A stretch of DNA of 64,000 nt. It comes from Salticus scenicus (Eukaryota > Arthropoda > Arachnida > Araneae > Salticidae). Positions 34,261-44,647 of the stretch are shown here, one piece after another. Within the stretch, counting starts at the first letter, position 1, and each line of letters starts with the position of its first letter. A program made the translations under genes and the position numbers. The notes beneath the pieces were generated by a model that was not told the DNA's origin, searched no databases, and saw only the letters and a list, made by a program, of their open reading frames with translations. Where the stretch lies: assembly GCA_963930645.1 (NCBI GenBank), contig OZ005660.1, forward strand, positions 204,048,184 to 204,112,183, in the 5' to 3' direction.

Positions 34261-35327
34261 TCTATACTAATAAAGAAAGCGTTTGTATGTATGAATGTGT
34301 ACGACGTACAGAAACACAGTTTTTTTTTTCTATTATTAATAAACTACTAATTAATAAAGTTAATCTATTATTATTTTTTAAATAGTACATTTCTGATTTT
34401 TTTTCTTTTCTTTTTAAATAAAGGAATAGGGTAAGTGCACCAGTGATTGACACTTTAAGAGCAATCTCTGATGTTTTTAATGTTCTAGTCATGCGAAAAT
34501 GTTTTTAGAAATCTTAAGTTAGTACATAGGGTATGAAAGAACCCCATATATGTTAAAATATACACATTTGATAACAATTATTATTATTATTTTTTTTTTA
34601 TGAATTTTTATTTGACACCCACTCAATGTTCCAGTAATTGACACTGCCAGTTTTTCATTTTATCAGTCATTGGCCCCCTATGTTCCAGAGTTTGACACTA
34701 CTAGTTATTCATTTTACCAGTTATTAGCGCCCTATGCTCCAGTGTCTGACATAAAATGTTAAAATTCTTACATGTAAAATATATGATTTTATTATTTTTC
34801 TTATTTATTAATTATTTCGGGATAGATCTCAATTACTGGAGCATGCCAATCACTGGAGCACCTACCCTACGTGCTGTATTGCAAAAATTTTTGATAAAAC
34901 TGACTTTATAATAGCTTTAAAATCATCAAACATATTTGTTGGTGGTAATAATAAAAATAAGAAATATTCATTTTTCTTTTTATATATTTTGTTTTAATTT
35001 ATTTATTTCAATTAATATATTAATAATATACCCTAAGACCCTCCCCTCTGCCTTTATCGTTTGCAAACTAATGGGAATGTATATTTAGTTTATTTAAAAT
35101 TAATCATGTTTCCAATTAACATACTGTAACTCAAATAACTAAATCTCTTTTACAACATATTAACTTTTGTATATCAAGGTATTTAGTCATGGTTTTAATT
35201 TGGCAAAAATAGTCTTCAATAGAAATATATTTATTTAAAAGTTTCAATTAGTATTTATTTATTTATTATTATTATTTTGAAAATTCATTAAAATATAGTG
35301 ACCAGCTAAGTGAGCTAAGTCTGCTAG
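34261..35327 (+). mobile_element. Non-autonomous Helitron with both ends
   Basis: The 5' end reads TCTATACTAATAAAGAAAGC directly after host A (34260). The 3' end reads AAGTCTGCTAG directly before host T (35328), so the element sits between A and T with no duplication, as Helitrons do. A small stem-forming region (CCAGCTAAGTGAGCTAAG) lies just inside the 3' end. The 1067 bp interior has no Rep/helicase coding, so movement would need enzymes from elsewhere. A TA-flanked MITE is nested inside. Confidence 0.75.
34429..34867. mobile_element. TA-flanked MITE nested in the Helitron
   Basis: Left end GGGTAAGTGCACCAGTGATT and right end its inverse (CAATCACTGG ... CACCTACCC) form TIRs flanked by TA at 34427-34428 and 34868-34869. 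Inside, degenerate copies of CCCTATGTTCCAGAGTTTGA recur about every 60-70 bp. No coding. Confidence 0.8.
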
Positions 35328-35528
35328 TTATTTAAATAAAATTAACATTTATTTATTTTTAAGAGAAAAGATCGTTAGATAAAAGTCATTAGATCGAAAA
35401 TAAAATTTTCTAGAAATTAATTTATATTAAAATACGTATGAATTATATTTTATTATGATTTCAAATATTAGTTTTAGAATACTCTATGCATCTTATATTT
35501 ACTTTACTTTCATTTGCTTTAATGAAAT

Positions 35529-35565
<37 letters not shown>

Positions 35566-35833
35566 TAAAAATGGATTATTATTATTATTATTATTATTCA
35601 TTTATTCTTTATTTTATTTATTTATTTATTTATTTATTTTAATTTCACTTTAAAAAAAAAAAAAACATTTTCATATTTAAAATGCGAAAACTTTTCCGGT
35701 ATTATTACTGAAATGATTAAAAAATGAAGAGACTTTTTCTCTAAATGTTGTAAAGATGCTCCAATATGACGACACGTTGAATTCTATGAAAAATAAGCAA
35801 AATAAATAAATAAAAATAAATATATTTTGCTGT

Positions 35834-35864
<31 letters not shown>

Positions 35865-35894
35865 AAGAAAGAAAAGAAAAGAAAAGAAAAAGAA
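35328..35894. other. Homopolymer-rich interval
   Basis: T-run at about 35531-35559, ATT and TTTA runs at 35576-35640, A/GAAA runs at 35836-35906. No gene. Confidence 0.7.
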
Positions 35895-36580
35895 AGAAAG
35901 AAAGAAACTTTGACTTGAAGACCACCAAATGGTAGGTAATACATGACCCAAAATTTATATCTCAATTCTCAATTATCTTTTTTTTTTTTTGTTTGTTTGT
36001 TTGTTAATAAAATAACTATTATTTTCCATTTACGACATATAGATATAATTATTAAAGATTATTGTTATTATTATTATTATTATTATTTTTTTTTCAAATC
36101 AGAAATTTCAGGTAATTATATTAACACGAATAAAAAAAACACGGTAAAAAAAAAAAGAAAGAAAGAAAGAAAGAAACTTTGACTTGAAGACCACCAAATG
36201 GTAGGCTCAATCATCTTTTTTTTTGTTTGTTTGTTAATAAAATAACTATTATTTTCCATTTACGACATATAGATATAATTATTAAAGATTAGTAATATTT
36301 TTTTTTCGAATCAGAAATTTCAGGTATTTATATTAACACGAATATTTTGCTGTTAAAAAAAAGAAAGAAAGAAAGAAACTTTGACTTGAAAACCACCAAA
36401 TGGTAGGTAATACATGACCCAAAAGTTATATCACAATTCTCAATCATCTTTTTTTTTTTGTTTGTTTGTTAATAAAATAACTATTATTTTCCATTTACGA
36501 CATACAGATATAATTATTAAAGATTAGTAATATTTTTTTCAAATCAGAAATTTCAGGTAATTATATTAACACGAATTAAG
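35895..36580. repeat. Three-copy tandem, units of about 202-269 bp
   Basis: ACTTTGACTTGAAGACCACC falls at about 35907, 36176 and 36378. Units then share TTTGTTTGTTTGTTAATAAA, CATTTACGACATATAGATAT and ATCAGAAATTTCAGGTAATT. Length differences come from the GAAA, T and ATT runs and from a missing ~40 bp (around the TACATGACCC block) in unit 2. Confidence 0.88.
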
Positions 36581-36719
36581 AAAGAAAGGAAACTATTTCC
36601 TTAATTTTTCTAGAAAGAGCATAATTTAATTAATCCCACATTTTTCCTAACTTAAGCAATACTTTTAAAGTTTAATTAACTGAATTGATGATCTGTTTTT
36701 TCCAACCGTGCAACCTTGA

Positions 36720-37020
36720 AACCTAGCCACTTTCAGTAACCCTAAAGCGTATGCTCGCCAAATTCTAAAGAATAAGCGATAAAAGGATTTCCATGGCAGC
36801 CTCAAATACCTGGTAAGAGTTTGTCCGAGAAGAAGCAGCTAATGCGCCTTAGTTATCGCGCATGTCTGATCTTGCTGCTCCGTTTTACCGCTTTGATCCA
36901 GCTGCGGAAATAAACCCGTTTACGAAAATAAATTTGGGAACTTTTCGAATCAGCGGATAAATGGTTCGGGGAAAATAAATTAAAACTTCGCTGGGAAAAA
37001 GCGCCTCAAAAGACTTTTCC
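36720..37020. other. Higher-GC island, possibly host sequence
   Basis: This stretch is clearly less AT-rich than its surroundings and free of simple repeats. It contains TCCATGGCAGCCTCAAATAC followed by CTGGTAAGAG, which could be a start codon and a splice donor after only about 20 nt of coding. I cannot support a gene; conserved non-coding or a short 5' exon is possible. Confidence 0.25.
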
Positions 37021-37135
37021 TGAAAACTATGTTTTTTCTCATTTTGAAAAATTGGAATTTATTTCTTTATTACTTCGAATATTTATTTTCTTAGAAGTAA
37101 TTTCAATAATTTTAAAATATATAGTTTTTTTTTTT

Positions 37136-37203
37136 TTTTTTTTTTTTTGAGAGAGAGAGAAAGGCAGAGGAGGCTGGGGAGGGGGGGGGGGGGCGGGCGG
37201 GCA
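37136..37203. repeat. GA-run and G-run
   Basis: T-run, then GAGA repeats, then a G-run of about 14 followed by GCGGGCGGGC. It accounts for the Pro-rich reverse frames. Confidence 0.85.
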
Positions 37204-37454
37204 CATATATGAGGAATGCTGCATTTCTTACGCTTCTTTCTGTTTTCTTTCAAGCTTTTTTTTTCTTTTTTTTTCTTTCTTTTGTGTGTGTGGCTACAGT
37301 ACACAAATGTAAAGTTTTATTTTATACTAAGTCTATTAATTCCTGTTTGAGGGAATGTTTAATGGTTAAAAACCATTAGTTCTAATTCTAGTTGTAAGAT
37401 GAAAACTTTTTGACTGCATGAGATTTTCTTTTTTTTTTTTTTTTTTTTTTAGGA

Positions 37455-37635
37455 CTGAGGACTATTAGTCTCAATCTGAGTTTTTTTTTTTTTTTTGTGT
37501 CATTTTTCGATAGTTGGACATTTATCGAAATCTAAAATTTATCGAAAATATAATTGAATAATTTGAAAAATAAAAAACTGATAGTCCTCTGTACTTTAAA
37601 CTAAATTCTGCTTTTGCCAGAATTTCATCAAAATC

Positions 37636-37673
<38 letters not shown>

Positions 37674-37735
37674 AAAAGAAAAGAAAATTGATAATAATCA
37701 GTATCGAAACAAACGATATCGAAAAAGTTTTTTTT
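37455..37735. repeat. Interspersed repeat, copy b (partner at 12785)
   Basis: The counterpart of 12785-13065: GACTGAGGACTATTAGTCTC, TTCGATAGTTGGACATTT and GATAATAATCAGTATCGAAA are collinear. The poly-T tract inside is longer here (about 30). Confidence 0.75.
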
Positions 37736-38819
37736 TTTAAGTGTGCGTGCAAAATGAAAAATAATAATAATAATAATTAAGTTTGAATTTGAGTTTTTTC
37801 ATACTTTAGTTAATTAAAAAAAATACAATTATCCGATCGATTAGCTGTTTAAATAGACGGATTCAGAAAAAAAAATGCCCCTTTCATTTGGTACCTTATT
37901 TGTAACGAATTTTTGATTGGAATTTTTCTAATTAATTAAAATATGAAAATAAAAATTTAAAAGAGACATTTAATTAATTTTTTAATTGTTGCCATTTTTT
38001 TTTTTTTTTTTTTTTTAATAATGAATTAAAATTATGCTGAGAGAAAACTGAATAAGGAAATGCGATTATTTTTATTTTTAAATTGAGAAAGGTATGAGGA
38101 AACCAGTTTCAAAATTATTATTTTAAAATTATTAGCAAAGTACTTTCTAATTGCATAGTTAGGGCCCGGCTACGGGCTACTAAATAATTACTCCCACGAC
38201 ACTTCAATATTTCCATTTCCCTTATAATGGCTAAAACAGCAAAACCTATCAGGGACATAGTGGGCAAGAGGACAGATTACACCTACTCCTTAAAAGCTGA
38301 AGAAAGTACTTCAGTTAGTCGATTGACAAATAAATAAATAAATGATTATATATATAAATAAAAATATAAAGAGTTTGTGTTTGCGAGTAAGGCCGATTGA
38401 CTGCGCTAGGGTCATAGGCCTGAGGGGAAGTGCCTTCCGTGGGGGGTCTTTCTAAAAGATCCTAGTCCGTATTTACGCAAGTTTCGAAGAAAAACATCGA
38501 AAACTCCGAATGGCTAGGCCGAAGAGCGCGATCTGGAATCGAATCCGGATTTTTTTTTTTTTTTTTTTTAAGTTGGTTTCATTCCTGATAGATTTTTAAC
38601 TGGCAAACAACATTTTTTGGCCGAAAGACAAATTCTTTCTGCTTTTGGCGCCAAAGATAAATGAAATTACTCCAGTCAACCTAATGAAAGATTTTCATTT
38701 TAAAATTTTATTCATGCAAGAAAAACACGGCTAAGCTAGAAGTGAAAAATGTTGCATTTTAAGAAGGCATTTTTGACTACCAGTATTATGTCCCTCAGAA
38801 ATTTCGTGCCTCACGCTTT
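37736..38819. other. Interval without recognised gene
   Basis: A T-run at 37997-38016 and another at 38551-38570. CGCAAGTTTCGAAGAAAAAC near 38474 belongs to the repeat seen near 29029. A TATATATAAATAAAAATATA stretch near 38347 resembles Helitron 5' ends but lacks TC. Confidence 0.5.
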
Positions 38820-39493
38820 TTTCACTCAGTAACAATATTTAAAAAAAAAAAAAAAAAATGCGATTTTTTTTTTTTTTTTTCGAAATTTTTTTTCGTTAAA
38901 AGTAAAAAAAAAATCGATAACTTTGTTTTAAATTATCACAGTTTTATAGTTCAACCATTCGTTTTAAAGGTATTGACGAGATCTTTCGAAAGATACTCAT
39001 CTTGAAAATTTACCCCCCGCGGGGGAAGGGGGGTGTACTTCCCCCCCAGGAGGAAGCGATGCCCCCACATGCACAGATTTTTTTCATAGTTAACTACTAC
39101 TATTATCAATAATTCATATTAATTTAATAGTTACACGTTTAACATAACTCTCGTTATGCACATTTATACGAAATTTTGTCCTATACTGCCATGTTAAAAG
39201 TTTACAAAAAATGCGATCACTGCGCCACCTGTTGAGCGATTGATCCCCAAATCTAATCAGCGCCAGTTTATGTCAGGGTACAATTAAATACCAAGTTTAG
39301 TTAAATTTCATTCGTTGGTTCGTGAGATACAGCATACAGCTTCCACAAAAAAGTGATACAGACAGACAGACATTTTCTAAAAACCATCAATTCATGTTCT
39401 GAACATCCCAAAACGTGTAAATCCATCAAAAAACGGAGGTCGAAAATTTTCGCGAATCCAATACTTTCTCTATATTACATATAGAAGAAAGTA
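38820..39493 (-). mobile_element. Hairpin-headed repeat type 1, nearly full
   Basis: Minus orientation. From the right: hairpin 39462-39493, GACAGACAGACATTTTCTAA, CTGCGCCACCTGTTGAGCGA, the block ACTACTACTATTATCAATAA, a C/G palindrome at 39010-39050, and TTCAACCATTCGTTTTAAAG. It ends at CACTCAGTAAC near 38824, without the GTGGCCAC/CTAG terminus. Confidence 0.82.
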
Positions 39494-39689
39494 AAAAGTG
39501 ACACGACTCAAAAAATGTAGTATTTTAGAAAAATCAACTTAATGATAATAGTAAAATGCATTTTAAAGTTACTATAAGTTTGTTACTTGAAATTTTTGAT
39601 TAAGATTGATAAGTTTCAGGGGATGGTGCGTGTGAAAGCTGTCTGAATAATATTAAATGGACTTTTAAACTTAATAAGAGATTTGAATT

Positions 39690-39920
39690 TTATATAAATG
39701 TAGGTACAAAAATCAATCGGGGGGTTGAGGGGAGCGGCAGACCCCCTCACGCAGAATTATTTGTCAAATAAAGGTGTTCGGAAGCCTAATTTGAATTGTT
39801 TTAACATAGGTTTGCATAATAGTACTCGTTATCTTACTCCTTAATCTCTAATCTGTATTTATAGTATTAAATTCCAAGGTAAGAGAAAGTCGTGTGAGTG
39901 AGACACCAGATTATTTTAGA
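39690..39920 (+). mobile_element. 3' part of a type 2 hairpin-headed repeat
   Basis: Matches 10775-10988: GGGGTTGAGG...CCCCCTCAC, TTCGGAAGCCTAATTTGAAT, TAGTACTCGTTATCTTACTC and GAGAAAGTCGTGTGAGTGAG. Confidence 0.8.
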
Positions 39921-40732
39921 TGAAATATATTCAGGCACACCGGTCAAAAACTGCTTTTTCTAGAAAAATCTTATTTAAAGTCTATATGAAGGGGGACATA
40001 ATACTTTATAGTGTAAAATGCAGCACATTTACAAATACTAAATTACTGCATACAATTTAACGCAAAACAAATTTATCCTGAATATGATATTTTTTTCGAT
40101 TCAATTTTTCTGTATTATTAAAAAGTATATTTTTATACAATGTATACAATCATTTAAGAGTAGAACATTTTCCTTTGATTTTTAAAGCTCTATATTTAAA
40201 GCTCATTTTGAATTATGAATGCTTTACTAAACTTAAATCATCGAAGCATATTCGAAATTATTTTAGTTTTGCATGTTCGAAATATTGTTTTGCGGCAGTT
40301 TAATGGGTAAAATTTTATAATATCAATTCCATTTTTATCTGATGTATTTCGAATGAAGTATTATGTACATATATTTTATTTTATTTCTATTAAGACTTTT
40401 TCTATATATTTGTTTTGATATGAAAATTATGAGAATGTTTCTTTGTAAATCTTAAAGTACATTGCGTAATCAGTTTTAAAACACGAATTTCATATAAAAA
40501 CAACCAGCAAGAACAGAAACAACTGAATAAAGCTATTTGACAGTTTTTATTCAGTTTTTCTTTTTTCTTGTCTTACCTACTTTCATTTCCTTCCCCCCCC
40601 CCTCTTTTTTTTTTTTTTTTTTTTTGTCATTTGTCAGAATAGATGTGACAAGAATATAATAGAAATGTCAAAAAAATAAATAAATAAATAAATAAATAAA
40701 AAATAATAATAATAACAATAACCTGGTGTGTC
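39921..40732. other. AT-rich interval without recognised gene
   Basis: No gene seen. C-run and T-run at 40592-40625, AAAT run at 40675-40710. Confidence 0.5.
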
Positions 40733-41211
40733 ATTCACACGACTTTCTCTTACCCTGAAATTTAATACTATAAATACAGGGTGGAGATTAAGAGATAAGA
40801 TAACGAGTACTGTTATGTAAACCTATGTTAAACAATTCAAATTAGGCTTCGGAAGAGTTTTATATGATAATTAGTTCTGTGTGAGGGGGGGCTACCGCCC
40901 CCCTCAACCCCCCATTTCATTAATTCACCTACGTTTATATAGAATTTAATTCGGTTATTAAAAAATAATTCTGTTTTTAAAAAATAATTTATTAAAATAA
41001 TTATTTAACTGTTCTTGAGATATGCTGATAACAAACACACAGACATCCACATAGTCATCCACACATACAGACAGACAGACACACAGACCATTCGCTAAAA
41101 ACATGATTTTCGTATTCATGGGACCTCAGAACATGTAATATAACAAAAACTCACGTTCGAAAATTTGACCCTAAACCAATACTTTCTCGATCCTATGGGT
41201 AAGAGAAAGTA
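40733..41211 (-). mobile_element. Type 2 hairpin-headed repeat, short copy
   Basis: Minus orientation. The right end is hairpin TACTTTCTCGATCC ... GGGTAAGAGAAAGTA (41180-41211) with an ACAGACAGACAGACAC tract at 41070-41085. The left end is the ACACGACTTTCTC terminus. The internal GGTTGAAC/C-run block of the 10010 copy is absent, so this is a deletion form of about 480 bp. Confidence 0.82.
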
Positions 41212-41522
41212 AAAAATTTGAAATAATGGAACTTTGTGTTTTTTAAGAATAAAAGAAAGAAAATGCTCTCTTTTTTTTTTTTTTGGTGTTATTTCTTTAA
41301 AAAAAAAAAAAAGAAGAAGAAGAAGTTTTTATTTTAAAATAATTATGTTTTAAGTAATAGAGAATATTTTATCTTTTAAAAGATATATATATTTAAAGCA
41401 TCTATAAATAAAATATTTTAAACTATATTTATAAGTACACATGCATGCTTATTTATTTATAAGTAATTCGGAACGAAATTTACGTATTCTATATTAATTT
41501 CTTCTACTATTAATTTATTCAG
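41212..41522. other. AT-rich interval, possible intron 3' end
   Basis: Homopolymers at 41270-41325. The last 40 bases have a pyrimidine-containing tract ending TTATTCAG, a plausible splice acceptor for the exon that follows. Confidence 0.45.
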
Positions 41523-41737
41523 CTGATGCAATATATATGACTGCATTGCATCTTCAAAATGAAAAACTACAAATCAACAAGATCTTAACTGAGTGGCTAT
41601 TTTGGGACAAGAAAATCATAGAGCGAATTAAAGATGATGAAATCTTTCCAGGATTTGCGTCCTACAAACTCCTGCTCCTGACTCTGATGTACGAAGAATT
41701 AAGTACTTGCAACATCTGCGCATGCGCTTGCGAGTGA
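41523..41737 (+). CDS. Candidate 3'-terminal coding exon, unknown protein
   Basis: I do not recognise the protein. A splice acceptor (TTCTTCTACTATTAATTTATTCAG) ends at 41522. The next two bases complete a codon and the frame then runs DAIYMTALHLQNEKLQINKI through TEWLFWDKK, FPGFASYKLLLLTLMYEELS and CNICACACE to TGA at 41735-41737. The composition is that of a normal soluble protein, with many charged residues, and the local GC content rises over exactly this stretch. The Cys-rich tail is short. The phase fits the candidate exon ending at 1609 (A|CT would give Thr). No AATAAA lies close downstream, which weakens the terminal-exon idea. Chance or an old element remain possible. Confidence 0.35.
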
Positions 41738-42016
41738 TTAAAAACAGATGCTGTCGAAAAAGAAATTGAACGATCCGGATTTATTTTTTCTTTTATTGAC
41801 CAATTTTAAAGATTTTCGCAGAACTGAAATCGTTTGACACATTTTTTTCTCTCTTAGAAAAAGCGTCTTTTTAAAAGAAGACGATATATTTAAATCTAAA
41901 TTTACATTAATTCCGGGAAAACAAAAGTTCTATTTTACGATTCAAGATTTATCTTTTTGGATTATTATTAAAAGTGCTATTTTCCATTTAAACAGATGTA
42001 TTTATCAACAAAGGAA

Positions 42017-42055
<39 letters not shown>

Positions 42056-42307
42056 AATAAAATAAAATAAATAAAGAGGAAATTGCACTAAATTCAAACA
42101 TTTACGAAAATAATAATAATAATAATAACAATAATAATCCTTCTAAAAGCAGACGATAAAATTAAATTTACCATTCCTGTAAAATAAAACTTTTCCGAAA
42201 TTACAACTCAACATTTATTTTCTTCATTTACTAAGAGTGTATTTTGAATTTAAATAAGCATATGTATTTATAGATACAAGAATACAAGAAATTAGTAAAA
42301 AGCTACC
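41738..42307. other. AT-rich interval with AAT runs
   Basis: AAT/AAAT runs at 42020-42075 and 42105-42137. No gene recognised. It would hold the 3' UTR if the preceding exon is real. Confidence 0.55.
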
Positions 42308-42500
42308 CATATGGTGTGGGGGTTAGCGTCCTTAACACCCACACGGTAGGGCTCGGGTTCGAATCCCGGAAAAGGCATGGATGTGTTGGCCCTGTTTGGG
42401 TTAGCGGTAGTCGCTTACTGGGTGTTCCTTCACAAATGGCCGGCCATTAATTCAGCGACTCCTGGCCAATGCTTAATTGCAAGTGTCGCACAATTGAATT
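42308..42500 (+). mobile_element. tRNA-derived SINE
   Basis: The head has A-box-like TGGTGTGGGGGTTAGCG and a consensus B box GGTTCGAATCC about 35 nt later, giving the internal Pol III promoter of a tRNA-like unit. A non-tRNA body follows (TTGGCCCTGTTTGGGTTAGC ... GCCGGCCATTAATTC), ending in an A-rich tail (about 42500-42522). The cloverleaf is degraded. Such elements move by reverse transcription using LINE enzymes. I could not fix target duplications. Confidence 0.75.
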
Positions 42501-42605
42501 AGAAAAAAGAAAAGAAAAAATACAAATGAAATTGTACTAAATGTATTAAAATACTAGTATAATTTTTATTAAAATCACACAATTAACTGTGTAAAATCAT
42601 ATTTA

Positions 42606-42999
42606 TTGAAATTTTTACTTTTCCGACTGAGTGAAAATAATGCCTGGACCGGGAGTCGAACCCCGGATCATTGACTTACAAGGTCAAGGCTCTACCGATT
42701 GAGCTATCCAGGCCGACAGCCCGGTCAGCATTATTCACTCAGACAACCTTTAGGCAGAAACATCTCTGGTCTATCATGTAGATAGCTCGACAGAAATAAG
42801 CCGCAGGTAATGGAAAATACCATTAGATAATGGGAGAAAGAAATACAATTTTTATTAAAATCACACAATCAACTGTGGAAGAAAATCATATTTATTGAAA
42901 TTTTTATTTTTCCGACTGAGAGAAAATAAATAAATAAATTCCGACTGAGTGCCCGGTCCAGGCATTATTTTCACTCAGTCGGAACAATAAAAATTTCAA
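42606..42999 (-). mobile_element. TIR element carrying a tRNA-Thr-like gene, copy 2
   Basis: The left end TTGAAATTTTTACTTTTCCG and the inverse at 42962-42999 (ACTCAGTCGGAACAATAAAA) form the TIRs. The body matches copy 1 up to about 42838 (ATAAGCCGCAGGTAATGG). Then 42844-42915 repeats the sequence left of and including the left end (42551-42623), followed by a compact inverted piece (CCGACTGAGTGCCCGGTCCA, then CTCAGTCGG). So the right side is rearranged, as if the element was partly duplicated and flipped. Confidence 0.72.
42642..42713 (-). tRNA. tRNA-Thr(TGT)-like gene inside a MITE, copy 2
   Basis: Differs from the 15390-15461 gene at two of 72 positions: AATCGG instead of AATTGG in the D-loop, and one base after the anticodon stem. 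Acceptor, D and anticodon stems pair fully, the anticodon is again TGT, and the T-stem has the same single mismatch. A and B boxes are intact, and the terminal repeat again supplies ATTATTTT directly downstream. Compared with the SINE next to it, whose tRNA part is decayed, this cloverleaf is strikingly preserved. Confidence 0.78.
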
Positions 43000-43000
43000 A

Positions 43001-43491
43001 ATACTAGTATGTTATGGGTAGGCTGACCAGATATGAGTACCTTTACAATAGAGAAACGTTAAAAATTGCTACAATTATCCAATCACGGATGTATTTTTTC
43101 ATTCCTAATAAATAAGGACTAAAAATAAAATATTATTGATTAATAATTTACTTTCTCCAATTGTTTAAAACTTGGAAAAATGCCTTCAAAATGAAGGCTG
43201 TCCCCAGAAAATGGGGACATTTGGGGGATTTGTCCCCAGAAAATGGGGACACAAAAATTTTTCAAACATATAGACATACGAAAAGACAGACGTTTTCTAA
43301 AAGTGATCAAATCAAATTCTGAACTTCTTAAAATGCTAAATCCAAGGAAAATTGGAAGTCGGAAACATTTATGAATCTATTACTTTCTTCTATAAATGTA
43401 GAAGAAAAAAAATGCTACAACAAACGTACATTTCTTATTACCTTTTATTAAGCTTTTGTTTTCCATGCAGACTTTTTTTTAAAAAATGTTT
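43001..43491. other. Interval without recognised gene
   Basis: 43195-43252 has two direct copies of GTCCCCAGAAAATGGGGAC, a small palindrome-rich repeat. 43263-43410 resembles the GACAGACGTTTTCTAAAAGT part of type 1 repeats in degenerate form. Confidence 0.5.
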
Positions 43492-43749
43492 TTTTTTTTT
43501 TTTTTTTTAAGCTGCAAAATACGAATTTCCAATATGTGAAATTTTTCATTTTGCAATTTCAAAATAAAATATTAAAAATTAAAATAATACATTTTTAAAA
43601 AAGGTCCTTCAATTTAACAGTTGGAAATTTTCTGAATGTGAAAACAGAATTTAAAAATATGTATTAGTTAATAAGTTATTCGTAAAAAAATTTCCCACAG
43701 AATAACATTGGCTCGGGCTTCCGGCGACGGTAAGTAAAGAGGGCCTTAA
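43492..43749. mobile_element. Half copy of the foldback MITE, inverse orientation
   Basis: Matches the 2848-3110 half copy in reverse complement: AAGCTGCAAAATACGAATTT at left, CTTCCGGCGACGGTAAGTAA and GAGGGCC at right, followed by TTAA at about 43748-43753. Confidence 0.72.
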
Positions 43750-43753
43750 ATAA

Positions 43754-44087
43754 CCATTTTTAAAGCTTTTACCAGGTTATTATTTTCATATTTTAATTAA
43801 TTTTAAAAAATCTAATCAAAATTTCAGTACAAATAAGGTACCAAAGGAAGGGGACGGTTTTTCTGAATCCTTCGGATTAAACAGCTTATCGATCGGACAA
43901 TTAGATTTTTTAAAATTAACTAAAGTATGAAAATTTGGTGGCAACTTGCGTCAACACACAGGCAAACAGAATCCAAGGAAATCTCTTAGCCGTTTATATA
44001 TGTAGTTATTTAAATAAATTTTTACTAAATCATTTTAAATAATCTTTAAATGTTCGTCATTAAGGGAAAAAAAAAAAAAAAAAAAAC
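43754..44087. other. AT-rich interval
   Basis: No gene. Short fragments such as ACAAATAAGGTACCAAA also occur near 19970 and 37890, so this contains an unnamed interspersed repeat. A-run at 44069-44086. Confidence 0.5.
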
Positions 44088-44145
44088 GTACAAAGTAATA
44101 GTATCAAATTTTAAGTAATCGTGCTTGCGAAAGGGAGAAGAAAAA
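44088..44145. repeat. Flanking direct repeat, left copy
   Basis: GTACAAAGTA ... TTTTAAGTAATCGTGCTTGC ... GAAAGGGAGAA. The right copy at 45417-45470 lacks five bases but is otherwise almost identical. Together they bracket the two type 1 repeats. Confidence 0.8.
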
Positions 44146-44636
44146 CTAGTATGTTGTGGCCACCACAAGACTTTCTTCTATATTTTTCTATACAAATTCA
44201 ACTCAGTAACAATATAAAAAAAAAAAAAAATAATAATGACGATTTTTTTGTAAGTTTTTTTTCGTTAAAAGTAAAAAAAATCGATAACTTTGTTTTAAAT
44301 TATCACAGATTTATTGTTCAACCATTCGTTTTAAAAGTACTGACGAGACCTTTCGAAAGATACCATCTTGAAAATTTACACACACCCCGGGGGGTACTTC
44401 CACCCCAGGGGGAGAACCGATGCACTCACATGCACAAAACTTTTTTCCTAGTTAACTTCTACTATTATCAAAAATTCATATTAATTTTACAATCACAAGT
44501 TTAAAATAACTCTCATTATGCACATTTATACGAAATTTTGTCCTATACTGCCATGTTAGAAGTTTACAAAAAATGCGATCACAGCGCCATCTGTTGAGCG
44601 ATTGATCCCCAAATCTAATTAGCACCAGTTTATGTC
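44146..44636 (-). mobile_element. Hairpin-headed repeat type 1, truncated
   Basis: Minus orientation, beginning at the CTAG/GTTGTGGCCACCACAAGAC end. It runs through CACTCAGTAAC-type sequence, the GTTCAACCATTCGTTTTAAA block, the CCCCGGGG palindrome and CACAGCGCCATCTGTTGAGC, then stops at CAGTTTATGTC where the next copy begins. The hairpin head is missing. Confidence 0.82.
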
Positions 44637-44647
44637 TATTATTAAAA

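Noticed and set aside
38340..38400. Helitron 5' end
   Set aside because: TATATATAAATAAAAATATA looks similar, but there is no TC at the start and no matching 3' end.
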